A DNA stretch of 64,000 nucleotides from Candidatus Merdivivens pullicola (GTDB taxonomy: Bacteria; Bacteroidota; Bacteroidia; Bacteroidales; UBA932). The notes below the pieces were generated by a model. The model was not told the origin of the DNA. It saw nothing but the letters and a program-made list of their open reading frames with translations, and ran no database searches. Location of the stretch: contig JADIMA010000016.1 of NCBI GenBank assembly GCA_017694945.1, positions 1-64,000 of the forward strand. Reading direction: 5' to 3'. Positions 1-7,712 of this stretch are shown one piece after another (position 1 is the stretch's first letter; every line of letters starts with the position of its first letter). The position numbers were made by a program, and so were the translations under genes.

Positions 1-28
1 ATTCAATAACTTTGCTCTCGGTGATCAT
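1..28 (-). CDS. Start of an IS transposase, cut by the left window edge
   Basis: Only nine codons are visible, reading MITESKVIE off the left edge from an ATG at 26-28. From memory, Bacteroidetes IS transposases (IS982-like group) begin with a very similar MxxExKVxEIF peptide; this is recollection of a family pattern, not an alignment. A -7-like box with one mismatch (TATCTTTA) lies about 45 bases upstream. The roughly 100 bases up to position 130 would be the end of the IS. Too short for firm assignment. Confidence 0.4.
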
Positions 29-130
29 AGCGATTATTGCTCGTAATTCTTTGTAATTCAGCACTATAAAGATACGACAATTTTCGCTAATCACCAAATT
101 TTCAAGTACTTACAATTCGTCGAACTCACG
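29..130. mobile_element. Probable terminal non-coding end of the insertion sequence
   Basis: AT-rich stretch between the start of the transposase-like reading frame and the stop codon of the TOPRIM-like gene at 131. It holds the presumed transposase promoter. The motif TTCGTCGAACTCACGTT at about 117-132, which abuts that stop codon, is where a terminal inverted repeat would be expected. The partner repeat lies outside the window, so the exact boundary is inferred. Confidence 0.3.
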
Positions 131-772
131 TTATTTAAGATTAATAGCCAAAAATTCCTTTAAGGGTTGTAACGCATCAACATCTAAATTCCAATAACTT
201 TTGTCGTTGAAAAACCAATCCCCACACCCCATCTTCTTAATTAGCGGTATGCGTTGTCTTTGTTGTGTGTCGTATATTGTTTGTGCAGCTGCATAAGCAT
301 ACACCTTTCCTTTTAAACTAGGAACATTGTATATAGATTCACCATTGCCATCTTTTACACCTTTAAGACAAGTCTCATAATCTGTATAGCAGTCAAAAAA
401 GACTTTGTTTGGAGCATAAAGAGCTGCGGCTTCCATTAACACTTCTACATCTCCATCATCTTGATTATTTGGATAAATAAAGTAAGGGAATGCTACAGCA
501 TTAGTTGCTATTCCATTATCTATTTCCTTTTTTCTCTTAACATATCCATAACCTTTAGCAACTGTGTCTGCATCCGCAAAAACTATAACCTGTTCGTCTG
601 TTTCTTGTGCTAATTTTATTTGGTTGAGGTTTGTTTCATTATACAGATTACCAATACCATCCATAAATATAAATTCAACTTCTATCGCAGGAAAGAACTT
701 GCTTATAATAGCTTGGAGAAAATGGTACTCTGAAGTCTTATTGCTCTTTGCTTCTATGAAAATCTTAGTCAT
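131..772 (-). CDS. TOPRIM-like DUF3226-type protein, partner of the ATPase
   Basis: A 213-residue protein with features of the DUF3226/DUF4435 TOPRIM-like group: an early strand ending in a conserved Glu (IFIEAKSN, E7), then a hydrophobic strand ending in D-x-D (VIVFADAD, D67 and D69), then PNNQDDGDVEVLM near residue 105, and a C-terminal LDVDALQPLKEFL tail. In OLD and PARIS systems a TOPRIM nuclease works with an ABC-type ATPase, and here the start codon lies one base after the ATPase stop, so the two are translationally linked. Metal-dependent nuclease activity is inferred. The family is a memory-based call; a non-nucleolytic TOPRIM role is possible. Confidence 0.6.
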   Translation of the reverse strand: MTKIFIEAKSNKTSEYHFLQAIISKFFPAIEVEFIFMDGIGNLYNETNLNQIKLAQETDEQVIVFADADTVAKGYGYVKRKKEIDNGIATNAVAFPYFIYPNNQDDGDVEVLMEAAALYAPNKVFFDCYTDYETCLKGVKDGNGESIYNVPSLKGKVYAYAAAQTIYDTQQRQRIPLIKKMGCGDWFFNDKSYWNLDVDALQPLKEFLAINLK

Positions 773-773
773 A

Positions 774-1808
774 TTACCTTACTTCAATTTCTTGGTTAAT
801 AGAATAGTCTAGACTTTCTAAAGAATAGTGATATGCCTTTAATTCATCATTATTGGTTTTCAATAATTTAAAGGTCGCAACTATATCTCTATATGTATCA
901 AGAGCAGCATCACGCAATCCTTTGATAGAATCAACATCATGAGTTGTTATAAACAATTGTGTATTGTTCCTAATGGCTGCATTTATAAGAACTTTCCATA
1001 AATTGCACATTACGGAATAATGGAAGCCATTACTAATCTCATCAATAAGTAAAGCACCATCCTTACAATCATATACAGCGGTTAGAAGAGAAACGATCTT
1101 TCTAGCACCATCTCCCATCATATTAACAGGAATACGTTTCGCCAAACCTACATCAACAAGCATTTCTTTATCAGTGAAAATAAAGTCTCTAACTCGAGGT
1201 TCTATTAATTTAAGACCTTCAACAATAAAGTGCTCGTCTTTATTCTGAAGAATATTTTTGAGTCCTTGTATTGATGCACTAAAATCAAACTTAGGGCTTA
1301 AATATGTACATCTTAGTGATTCAATATATTGTTTCGATACAATGCGGGTTGCATCCGTTGAATTTGCAGAATCAAAACGCAACTGTGACTCAAAATGCTT
1401 GTCATTGATTTTAAAGTCAAATTTCAATCCATATTTACCCTCTTCTACATTTGAAAGGATATTTGTATCGTCAGCATTTAAAGATACATTATTTTGATTC
1501 TGTTCAAAAAGTGTTATTTTCAAATCACGCTTTTCATCATTCTCCATTCGGATATGAATTGGGTAACTTGAATCTAAATTATAAAAATCTAATTTAAGGT
1601 CATTCAAACGAGCTTTGCTATAACCACGCATAAAGTTCACATGGATAGGTAGCAATGGATTTGACAACCCACTGGCTAAAAACAACGACTCCAACAACGA
1701 AGACTTTCCACAATTATTCTTTCCGAAGAAAAGATTAATCTGCTTAAAGCCCTCTATAGTAGCATGTTTTATGCCCCTGAATCGCTCTATTTCGATTTTG
1801 TTAAACAT
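774..1808 (-). CDS. AAA/ABC-type ATPase of an OLD/PARIS-like two-gene system
   Basis: A 344-residue ATPase of the AAA_15/AAA_21 type found in OLD, PARIS AriA and related defence proteins. It starts like SMC/RecF-type ATPases (FNKIEIERFRGIKH) and carries Walker A GKNNCGKS at residues 29-36, a degenerate signature MGDGARK, Walker B ALLIDE and an H-loop Thr-Thr-His-Asp. I chose the ATG at 1808 rather than 1841 because a TAACTTTG -7 box at 1843-1850 would place the transcript start downstream of 1841. It probably senses an invader signal and controls the TOPRIM partner encoded immediately after it. Low GC compared with the chromosome to the right suggests transfer. Confidence 0.65.
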   Translation of the reverse strand: MFNKIEIERFRGIKHATIEGFKQINLFFGKNNCGKSSLLESLFLASGLSNPLLPIHVNFMRGYSKARLNDLKLDFYNLDSSYPIHIRMENDEKRDLKITLFEQNQNNVSLNADDTNILSNVEEGKYGLKFDFKINDKHFESQLRFDSANSTDATRIVSKQYIESLRCTYLSPKFDFSASIQGLKNILQNKDEHFIVEGLKLIEPRVRDFIFTDKEMLVDVGLAKRIPVNMMGDGARKIVSLLTAVYDCKDGALLIDEISNGFHYSVMCNLWKVLINAAIRNNTQLFITTHDVDSIKGLRDAALDTYRDIVATFKLLKTNNDELKAYHYSLESLDYSINQEIEVR

Positions 1809-1842
1809 TGTTTCTGCAGTTGTTCGATTATAAATTAACATG

Positions 1843-1850
1843 CAAAGTTA
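1843..1850 (-). promoter_or_regulatory. -7 box of the ATPase/TOPRIM operon
   Basis: TAACTTTG on the minus strand matches the Bacteroidetes -7 consensus TAnnTTTG. Its position just upstream of the first possible ATG argues for the internal start at 1808. No clear -33 TTTG is seen at the expected spacing. Confidence 0.5.
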
Positions 1851-2017
1851 CGGAAAATATCTAGCATAAGGTTGCTATTTACATGTTTTTTATATGACAA
1901 CAGTTGTTTTTAGTAAAATCACACTAAAATAATCTATCTGAATTATAGCATGCATAACATTTATACTTAGTGTGCTATATACAATCAACGTACAAAATTG
2001 TCAGATTTGTAAGTATC

Positions 2018-2377
2018 TTAATTAATTGACATATGATGTTGCCAATAGAAACAATGCACATTCTCTTTTTGCAGCAAAACACCCTCCAATACCTTTTGCC
2101 TTATCCAGCTTGCTTCATAGGTATTAAGCCTAAATGCAAGAGCAATGACCACTTCAAGATTGTAGAATGTAGCCCAACATTTAGGAATAGCCAAATCGCA
2201 TCGTTGAATTGTTGACAAGTTAAGCGTTCCACTCTTGTATATTGCTCTAATGGCGGCTCGGAGTGTCGGGACTATTACCCCGAACAACTCCACTAATTCC
2301 ATTTCAGACATCCAAACATTAGCGCTTGGGATATTCACTCTGCCATTCTCGCTGATTGTTATAATTGATCGTTCCAT
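2018..2377 (-). CDS. Small RhuM/HTH-like protein downstream of the integrase
   Basis: A 119-residue protein starting two bases after the integrase stop, so almost certainly co-transcribed with it. The N-terminal pattern (ISENGRVNIPSANVWMSEMELVELFGV followed by TLRAAIRAIYKSG) resembles the helix-turn-helix start of RhuM-type proteins and of the small accessory proteins found next to integrases in Bacteroidales mobile elements. A later ALAFRLNTYEASWIRQ segment fits the same group. It may help control excision or integration, but no function is proven. About 160 bases of AT-rich DNA separate it from the defence operon. Confidence 0.5.
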   Translation of the reverse strand: MERSIITISENGRVNIPSANVWMSEMELVELFGVIVPTLRAAIRAIYKSGTLNLSTIQRCDLAIPKCWATFYNLEVVIALAFRLNTYEASWIRQKVLEGVLLQKENVHCFYWQHHMSIN

Positions 2378-2379
2378 AG

Positions 2380-3603
2380 TTACATTGCTATTGAGATTTC
2401 ACTAAACGATTGATTAAGTCTGTTACCGAACATCGTCAAATCCTTGTCTATTTTTTCGGTGGTAATCTTGGCATACTTTTGTGTCGTGGTTATGTTCGTG
2501 TGCCCCAATACTCGGCTCACACTCTCAATAGGAACGCCCTTGCTCAGAGCAAGCGTAGCGAATCCATGGCGACTTGAATGAAATGAAATATCCTTCGTAA
2601 TACCGCACTCTTTTATCATCTTTTTCAGTGGTTTACAGATGTTCCAATAGTTCAGATTAGGAAACACCAATTTGTCCTCTTGGAATCTCTCGTAACGTTT
2701 GATTATCTGCAATGGAATATCCAGCAACTTCACTTGGAAATTGACCTTTGTTTTGTGTCTCTTGGATAGAATCCATTTCTCTCCGTTAATCTCTACAATA
2801 TCATCTGTGGTCAGTTCCTTTATATCCACGAATGACAAAGCTGTAAAACTTGCAAACACGAACAGGTCTCGAATATAAGCCAACTTCTTATCCGCAAACT
2901 CGTGTGTCATTACAGCCTTGATTTCATCTTCGGTCAAGTATTGACGCTCCTTGATATTCTGATTAACCCGATACTGAGCAAACGGATTTCTTGGTGTCAG
3001 TCCATTGTAATGAGCCTTTGACACTATTGTTTTCAGCCACATACAATGCGACCATACACTACCATTATGCAAACCAGCATCGGTAGAAAGATAGATTTCA
3101 TACTCCTTGATAAAATCGGGAGTAAGTTCAAGCATAGAAATATCACTGCGCTTGTAGCACTTCTTGATGAATGCAGCCAAATGATTTCGTGACCTTACAC
3201 GCACCTTGTAAGAACTTGCTGCACGGTCTATGCCTATACGCTTCTTGAAACTATCGTTGTCTTTATCAAATGCACCGAGCAGTGTTTCATACTCTGTTCC
3301 GATACCTTGATAAGCATTGCGTACCATTTCAGCAGTAACATAGGCTTCTCTATCCGAAATGCGTTGGTAGTGCTTGATGATTTGAGCCTTGATGTTATCC
3401 AAAGCTAAATTGATGTCTCTCGATTCTTTGCTCTTGCCCTTTGCCCGATTACCTTTGGCATCCCACATCGTTTTTGCGATGGTCAGTTTGCAACTGAATT
3501 GAGCCACCGAGCCATTGATTGTCACTCGCCCCATAATGGGGACAATACCGTTTTTCTCTTTGCTTCCGTTCACATAGAACAGCACCTTGAATGTACTTCG
3601 CAT
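2380..3603 (-). CDS. Tyrosine-type site-specific integrase
   Basis: A 407-residue tyrosine recombinase with the usual Bacteroidetes layout: N-terminal arm-binding domain (about 1-100), SAM-like core-binding domain (about 110-215) and catalytic domain. Visible catalytic residues are H342 and R345 (HSSR), H368 (LGH) and Tyr377 (TQKYAKI). The first catalytic Arg, normally in a GLRxSD motif, is replaced by Ser257 (TALSFVDI), as known for the CTnDOT IntDOT group. It probably moves the accessory island; the att region would be the 280 bases on its upstream side. A TAATTTTG -7 box lies at 3624-3631. Confidence 0.9.
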   Translation of the reverse strand: MRSTFKVLFYVNGSKEKNGIVPIMGRVTINGSVAQFSCKLTIAKTMWDAKGNRAKGKSKESRDINLALDNIKAQIIKHYQRISDREAYVTAEMVRNAYQGIGTEYETLLGAFDKDNDSFKKRIGIDRAASSYKVRVRSRNHLAAFIKKCYKRSDISMLELTPDFIKEYEIYLSTDAGLHNGSVWSHCMWLKTIVSKAHYNGLTPRNPFAQYRVNQNIKERQYLTEDEIKAVMTHEFADKKLAYIRDLFVFASFTALSFVDIKELTTDDIVEINGEKWILSKRHKTKVNFQVKLLDIPLQIIKRYERFQEDKLVFPNLNYWNICKPLKKMIKECGITKDISFHSSRHGFATLALSKGVPIESVSRVLGHTNITTTQKYAKITTEKIDKDLTMFGNRLNQSFSEISIAM

Positions 3604-3862
3604 AATCTAATTCTTTTTGGTTACAAAATTAGTTATCAGCGAGTTGTACATTGTTATGCAGAATGTAGCAGAGAGTAGAAATGAACTCCAACAACCTATA
3701 AACTTGCCTCGTTATCGGGTAATGATTTGAAAACCGTCTGCCCTCATTACCTTTCATTTCCTTGCACTTTTGCATCGGCGAGGCTTTCATCCTAAATCCT
3801 CATAAGTCATTGAACACCAGTGCTGCCATCATTATTTCCCCTCATTCGTTAGATTTTTCCAG
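3604..3862. other. Presumed attachment end of the mobile island
   Basis: Non-coding DNA between the integrase and the beheaded lipoprotein gene. It carries the integrase promoter (TAATTTTG, 3624-3631, minus) and a perfect 8-base inverted repeat, GGTAATGA at 3718-3725 and TCATTACC at 3744-3751, that could be a recombinase-binding site. The chromosome probably resumes at about 3860, where lipoprotein signal-peptide codons begin. No direct repeat can be defined because the other end is outside the window. Confidence 0.4.
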
Positions 3863-3882
3863 AGATATTAAGTTTATTTGCC

Positions 3883-5697
3883 TTGGTGTCGGCTGTTTTG
3901 CTGTCGTCTTGCATGAAAGAGGAGTTGAACTATATGCTATATACCGATACCGACAAGGTGGTTGCCACTCCGGCAGGCGGGGTTTATGAAGTGGCTGTAC
4001 GCAGCAATTCGGACTGGACGGCGGAACTCGTTTCCCAGGACAGGAACGACTGGATTTCACTGGATACAAGGACGGATTCAGGCCAGGACGATGTGATTGT
4101 AATAACTATTGATGAAAATACTGTTGCGGAAGACCGCGTGGCCGCAATAACGGTCAAAGCCGGGACGGAGGCCGTGTCGGTATCTGTCGTGCAAAAGTCG
4201 TCAGGCAGTTTCTCCATGGATGTGCTGATGGCCAACAATTATTACGGCGACCAGTTCTCAAACGGTGCCGGTTATGTGGAGCTTGATTTGCGCGGCGGGG
4301 ATCTGGATTATTCCGGAAAGCCTCAGGGAATAGCGCAGATAGTAAAGTTGGCTTTATATATTGAGATGGCGGCAGACCCTGAAAGGGCGCAGATTCAGGC
4401 GGGCACCTATGTGCTGTCTGACAAGAACGCCGGGGAAGAAGGCACGTTCTTCGCCGAAGACGATGCTTCAGGAATATGGTGCTACGACCAGTGGGGCAAT
4501 ATATCATACTCCCCTCTGGCTGAAAATTCGACCATACGCATAACCAGCAAGTCTGAAGACAGTTATTCGATAGTCGGAGAGTTCTTTACGGAAGCGGGAG
4601 ATTCCTATGACTGGTATTATGAAGGCAATATAAAGTTGATTAATGCCAACCATCTTACCACGGACAAAGACGGATACACCATAATGAGGTACAACGACGG
4701 CGGTCTCGTGTCCGCAAGTTTCCAGGGGGATGTTGACGGTTTCAGGGCTGAAAACGGCACGGTAAAATATGTGTTCGACGTCAGGACCAAATCCGAGTTG
4801 ACCAACTTCGGTTTCAATATCGCATTTTACAGGAGGACAGACTGGGAAACTTATAATCCTACCCACGACCAGGCCAATATTGTCGGAACCTATGATCTTT
4901 CAGCATCGCGAGGAACAGACTACAGTCTTGAAGAGGGAAATGTCGGTTTGAACGGCCAGCCTTGGGGGTGTTACTATTATGCTGTTGACAATGTCAAGAC
5001 AGTCACCCACATGGTGACGGGCGGAACCATGACCATCGCGCGTTATGATGAGGACGAATATGACATCAAATTCGACCTGATGGGTGAAAATGCTCCCGGA
5101 GCAGGCGAGGAAAGCCTTGGAAAATACAGGTACATAGGGCCTCTGCCGTTTTCGGAAGATACGCCTAAGAACTACTATGTCTATACCCCTATGGGCGTAG
5201 AGGCTTCTTACGTGGTTTCGAATACTTCGCGAGGTATAGCGAGATACGACATCTATCTGGTAAACAATGCTACCAGCCATTACGGCGCCAATGCCGAATA
5301 TATCCAGATAAGCCTTTACAGCGAGGCGCCGAGGGATGCGGAAGGCAATGTAATAGATGAAACGGAGGCCTCTGTCAAAGGTGCGATTTCAAACATTGAA
5401 ACAGGCACATATACCATGGCGTACAACTCCGATTTCGATACCGATCCTTCGGATGCGAAAAAATTCACCTGGGAGATGATACATTTTACCGGATTCTATC
5501 CGAAAGGCACTTCATTCACTACATGGATTGACGGTAAGAAGACCACGCTGGTTCCGTATTCCGGGACAATCGAAGTAGTTCAGAATGATGACAAATCCTA
5601 TAATATAACGATAGAGAACATGCCGGCATACAATTATGAGACAGGCGTTCCTGCGGGAATAATCAATGTTTCCAGCATGAATATCGTCGTTGACTGA
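3883..5697 (+). CDS. BACON-domain surface lipoprotein with a lost 5' end
   Basis: A lipoprotein of about 604 residues. The visible part begins inside a signal peptide: in-frame codons after a TAG at 3850-3852 read IFPEILSLFALVSAVLLSSC, ending in a lipobox, but there is no ATG and no positively charged N-region. The only conventional start is a TTG at 3883. A BACON domain follows (about residues 24-105 from TTG, with SNSDWTAEL and VVQKSSG ends), then a long beta-rich region of unknown fold. BACON domains are common in polysaccharide- or mucin-binding lipoproteins of Bacteroidales. The normal start was probably replaced by island insertion, so expression and export may be impaired. A terminator follows at 5747-5785. 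Confidence 0.7.
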   Translation: MVSAVLLSSCMKEELNYMLYTDTDKVVATPAGGVYEVAVRSNSDWTAELVSQDRNDWISLDTRTDSGQDDVIVITIDENTVAEDRVAAITVKAGTEAVSVSVVQKSSGSFSMDVLMANNYYGDQFSNGAGYVELDLRGGDLDYSGKPQGIAQIVKLALYIEMAADPERAQIQAGTYVLSDKNAGEEGTFFAEDDASGIWCYDQWGNISYSPLAENSTIRITSKSEDSYSIVGEFFTEAGDSYDWYYEGNIKLINANHLTTDKDGYTIMRYNDGGLVSASFQGDVDGFRAENGTVKYVFDVRTKSELTNFGFNIAFYRRTDWETYNPTHDQANIVGTYDLSASRGTDYSLEEGNVGLNGQPWGCYYYAVDNVKTVTHMVTGGTMTIARYDEDEYDIKFDLMGENAPGAGEESLGKYRYIGPLPFSEDTPKNYYVYTPMGVEASYVVSNTSRGIARYDIYLVNNATSHYGANAEYIQISLYSEAPRDAEGNVIDETEASVKGAISNIETGTYTMAYNSDFDTDPSDAKKFTWEMIHFTGFYPKGTSFTTWIDGKKTTLVPYSGTIEVVQNDDKSYNITIENMPAYNYETGVPAGIINVSSMNIVVD

Positions 5698-5746
5698 TAA
5701 AACGTTAGAAACTCAAAAGAAGCGGTTTTAATAAAAAAAGAGGTGG

Positions 5747-5785
5747 AAGGACCGCCGGGCTGTTGTTCCCGGCGGTCTTTCCCGT
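5747..5785 (+). terminator. Rho-independent terminator after the BACON lipoprotein
   Basis: Ten-base GC-rich stem (GACCGCCGGG at 5750-5759 with CCCGGCGGTC at 5768-5777) and an 8-base loop, followed by a T-rich run. Confidence 0.85.
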
Positions 5786-5846
5786 TTTTATGTAATCCGG
5801 GTATATTTATCAGTCATACAGTTATCCGTTATAATTATAAACTCTC

Positions 5847-5854
5847 TATATTTG
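5847..5854 (+). promoter_or_regulatory. -7 box upstream of the DUF362 gene
   Basis: TATATTTG, a perfect TAnnTTTG match, 20 bases before the ATG. No good -33 element is seen. Confidence 0.55.
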
Positions 5855-5873
5855 CAGCAACGAATACAACAAG

Positions 5874-6956
5874 ATGCAGTCTATGAAACGGTCAGTTTTA
5901 ACAATCGCCGCACTTTCGGCGGCATTATTTTCAATCACAATGATAGTCATGGCGCAATCCAATCCTGTGCCGGGCGGGGACGGAAACAAATATGTCCCTT
6001 ACGAAGAGCGTACCGGCAACGAATCCATAGTCTATTTTACCCGCGACCTCAGTGCGGAAGGACTGATAAAGGCATACGAGCAGGTCTGCGGGAACATTGA
6101 GGGCCGCACGGCGGTGAAGTTGCATACAGGCGAGCAGAACGGCCCTAACATCATTCCGAGCGAATGGGTGAAGGCTTTGTTTCAAAAGGATCTTCCCGAT
6201 GCCACGATAGTCGAGACCAATACATATTATGTGGGCGACCGTTATACCACCGAGCAACATCGCAAGACTCTGGAAGTGAACGGATGGACATTCTGCCCTG
6301 TGGATATTATGGACGAGGAGGATACACTGACCCTTCCTGTCTGTGGCGGAAAATGGTTCGATCGGATGTCCATGGGGAGCCATATAGCCGATTACAATTC
6401 TTTAGTAGTTCTAACACATTTCAAGGGCCATAGCCAGGGCGGTTTCGGCGGCAGCAACAAGAACATAGGCATAGGCTGTGCGGACGGGCGTATAGGAAAG
6501 GCGTGGATACATACTACTCCGGGGCAGGACAATCAGTGGAACATTGCCAAGGAAGAGTTTATGGAGAGGATGACGGAGTCCTCCAAGGCGGTAGTGGATT
6601 ATTTCGGGAAACGCATAACCTATGTCAACGTGATGCGCAACATGTCCGTTTCCTGCGATTGCGAGGGTCTCAATGCCGAGCCGGTAGTAACTCCGAATGT
6701 GGGCATCCTTTCTTCTACCGACATACTGGCTCTCGACCAGGCGTGTGTCGATCTCGTATATGCAATGACAGATGCCGAACATCATGATCTTGTGGAGCGT
6801 ATCGAGACCCGCCACGGTCTCCGTCAGCTTTCATATATGAAAGAACTGGGAATGGGCAACGACCGTTATGTGCTCATCGATCTGGACAACGGCGGAAAAC
6901 GCATTACGCCGGCAGAGGCGGTCAAAGGCCTGAAGCCTTTTGTCCGGGAACAGTAA
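5874..6956 (+). CDS. Exported DUF362-family protein
   Basis: 360 residues with an N-terminal signal peptide (KRSVLTIAALSAALFSITMIVMAQS; cleavage near residue 28). The body matches the DUF362 family: a phosphate-loop-like early region, THFKGHSQGGFGGSNKNIGIG in the middle, a SCDCEG cysteine pair, and DILALDQACVDLVY near the C-terminus. DUF362 members are often linked to iron-sulfur proteins, but no 4Fe-4S ferredoxin motif is visible here and the substrate is unknown. ATG at 5883 is an alternative start. It is monocistronic: a promoter lies just upstream and an inverted repeat follows at 7001-7030. Confidence 0.8.
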   Translation: MQSMKRSVLTIAALSAALFSITMIVMAQSNPVPGGDGNKYVPYEERTGNESIVYFTRDLSAEGLIKAYEQVCGNIEGRTAVKLHTGEQNGPNIIPSEWVKALFQKDLPDATIVETNTYYVGDRYTTEQHRKTLEVNGWTFCPVDIMDEEDTLTLPVCGGKWFDRMSMGSHIADYNSLVVLTHFKGHSQGGFGGSNKNIGIGCADGRIGKAWIHTTPGQDNQWNIAKEEFMERMTESSKAVVDYFGKRITYVNVMRNMSVSCDCEGLNAEPVVTPNVGILSSTDILALDQACVDLVYAMTDAEHHDLVERIETRHGLRQLSYMKELGMGNDRYVLIDLDNGGKRITPAEAVKGLKPFVREQ

Positions 6957-7000
6957 CGGCCGGTTTTCTGACATTTTGTCCGTTTTAAAGGGCTGTGGGT

Positions 7001-7030
7001 GCTTGGCAGAATTTTTGGATACTGCCAAGC
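7001..7030 (+). promoter_or_regulatory. Perfect 9-base inverted repeat before grpE
   Basis: GCTTGGCAG at 7001-7009 and CTGCCAAGC at 7022-7030, spaced by 12 bases, with a T5 run a few bases later. It can be read as a terminator of the DUF362 gene or as an operator/leader hairpin of the heat-shock operon. It is not the classical CIRCE sequence. Confidence 0.5.
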
Positions 7031-7072
7031 GCTTGTTTTTATAAATGTTGAATTTAAAAAGTAAAATATATT

Positions 7073-7672
7073 ATGGCTGATAAAGAGGATTTGAAGAAGA
7101 CAGAAGATATGGACGGGACGGCCGCCGAGGCCGGAGCCGGTGTTTCCGGTGCAGCAAAGGCTCCCGAAAGCAAGAAGAAATGCAAGTCTTCGAAGAAAGG
7201 AAGCGCTGAAGACGCATTGAAAGCCCGGGTTGATGACCTTAAATCCCAGTTGGACAAGAAGGCCGACGAATATTTGAGGCTTATGGCGGAGTTTGACAAT
7301 TTCAGACGCCGTACTGCAAAGGAAAGGCTCGAACTTGTGGCTACAGCAGGAGAGGATGTCATAAAAGGGCTGTTGCCGGTCCTGGATGATTGCGAAAGGG
7401 CGATGGCCGTGTTGAGGGATTCCGATGCAATGGCGGCTGCAAAAGAAGGAACGGAACTCATATACAATAAGTTGGTGGATTATCTCAAATCGCGCGGCCT
7501 TACTGAGATAGAGACGAAGGACAAACCTTTGGATACGGATTTCCACGAGGCCGTGGCTCAGATTCCTTCTCCGGACGAAACGAAGAAAGGACTGATTTAC
7601 GATGTCGTGCAGAAGGGTTACATGCTTAACGGTAAAGTGATCCGTTTTGCAAAAGTCGTTGTTGCCATATAA
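7073..7672 (+). CDS. grpE: GrpE nucleotide-exchange factor
   Basis: 199 residues. The N-terminal 65 residues are charged and disordered (Lys, Glu, Ala-rich), followed by the long helix (ALKARVDDLKSQLDKKADEYLRLMAEFDNFRRRTAKER) and the beta-domain ending HEAVAQIP, GLIYDVVQKGYMLNGKVIRFAKVVV, the classical GrpE signature. GrpE releases ADP from DnaK in the cytosolic Hsp70 cycle. dnaJ follows after 40 bases, so the pair forms an operon; dnaK is not in the window. The start ATG at 7073 is the only sensible one. No clear TAnnTTTG box precedes it; an inverted repeat lies 43 bases upstream. Confidence 0.97.
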   Translation: MADKEDLKKTEDMDGTAAEAGAGVSGAAKAPESKKKCKSSKKGSAEDALKARVDDLKSQLDKKADEYLRLMAEFDNFRRRTAKERLELVATAGEDVIKGLLPVLDDCERAMAVLRDSDAMAAAKEGTELIYNKLVDYLKSRGLTEIETKDKPLDTDFHEAVAQIPSPDETKKGLIYDVVQKGYMLNGKVIRFAKVVVAI

Positions 7673-7712
7673 TGACTGACTTTTTGTCAGTGTGTTTTAA
7701 GGAGATTTAAGG

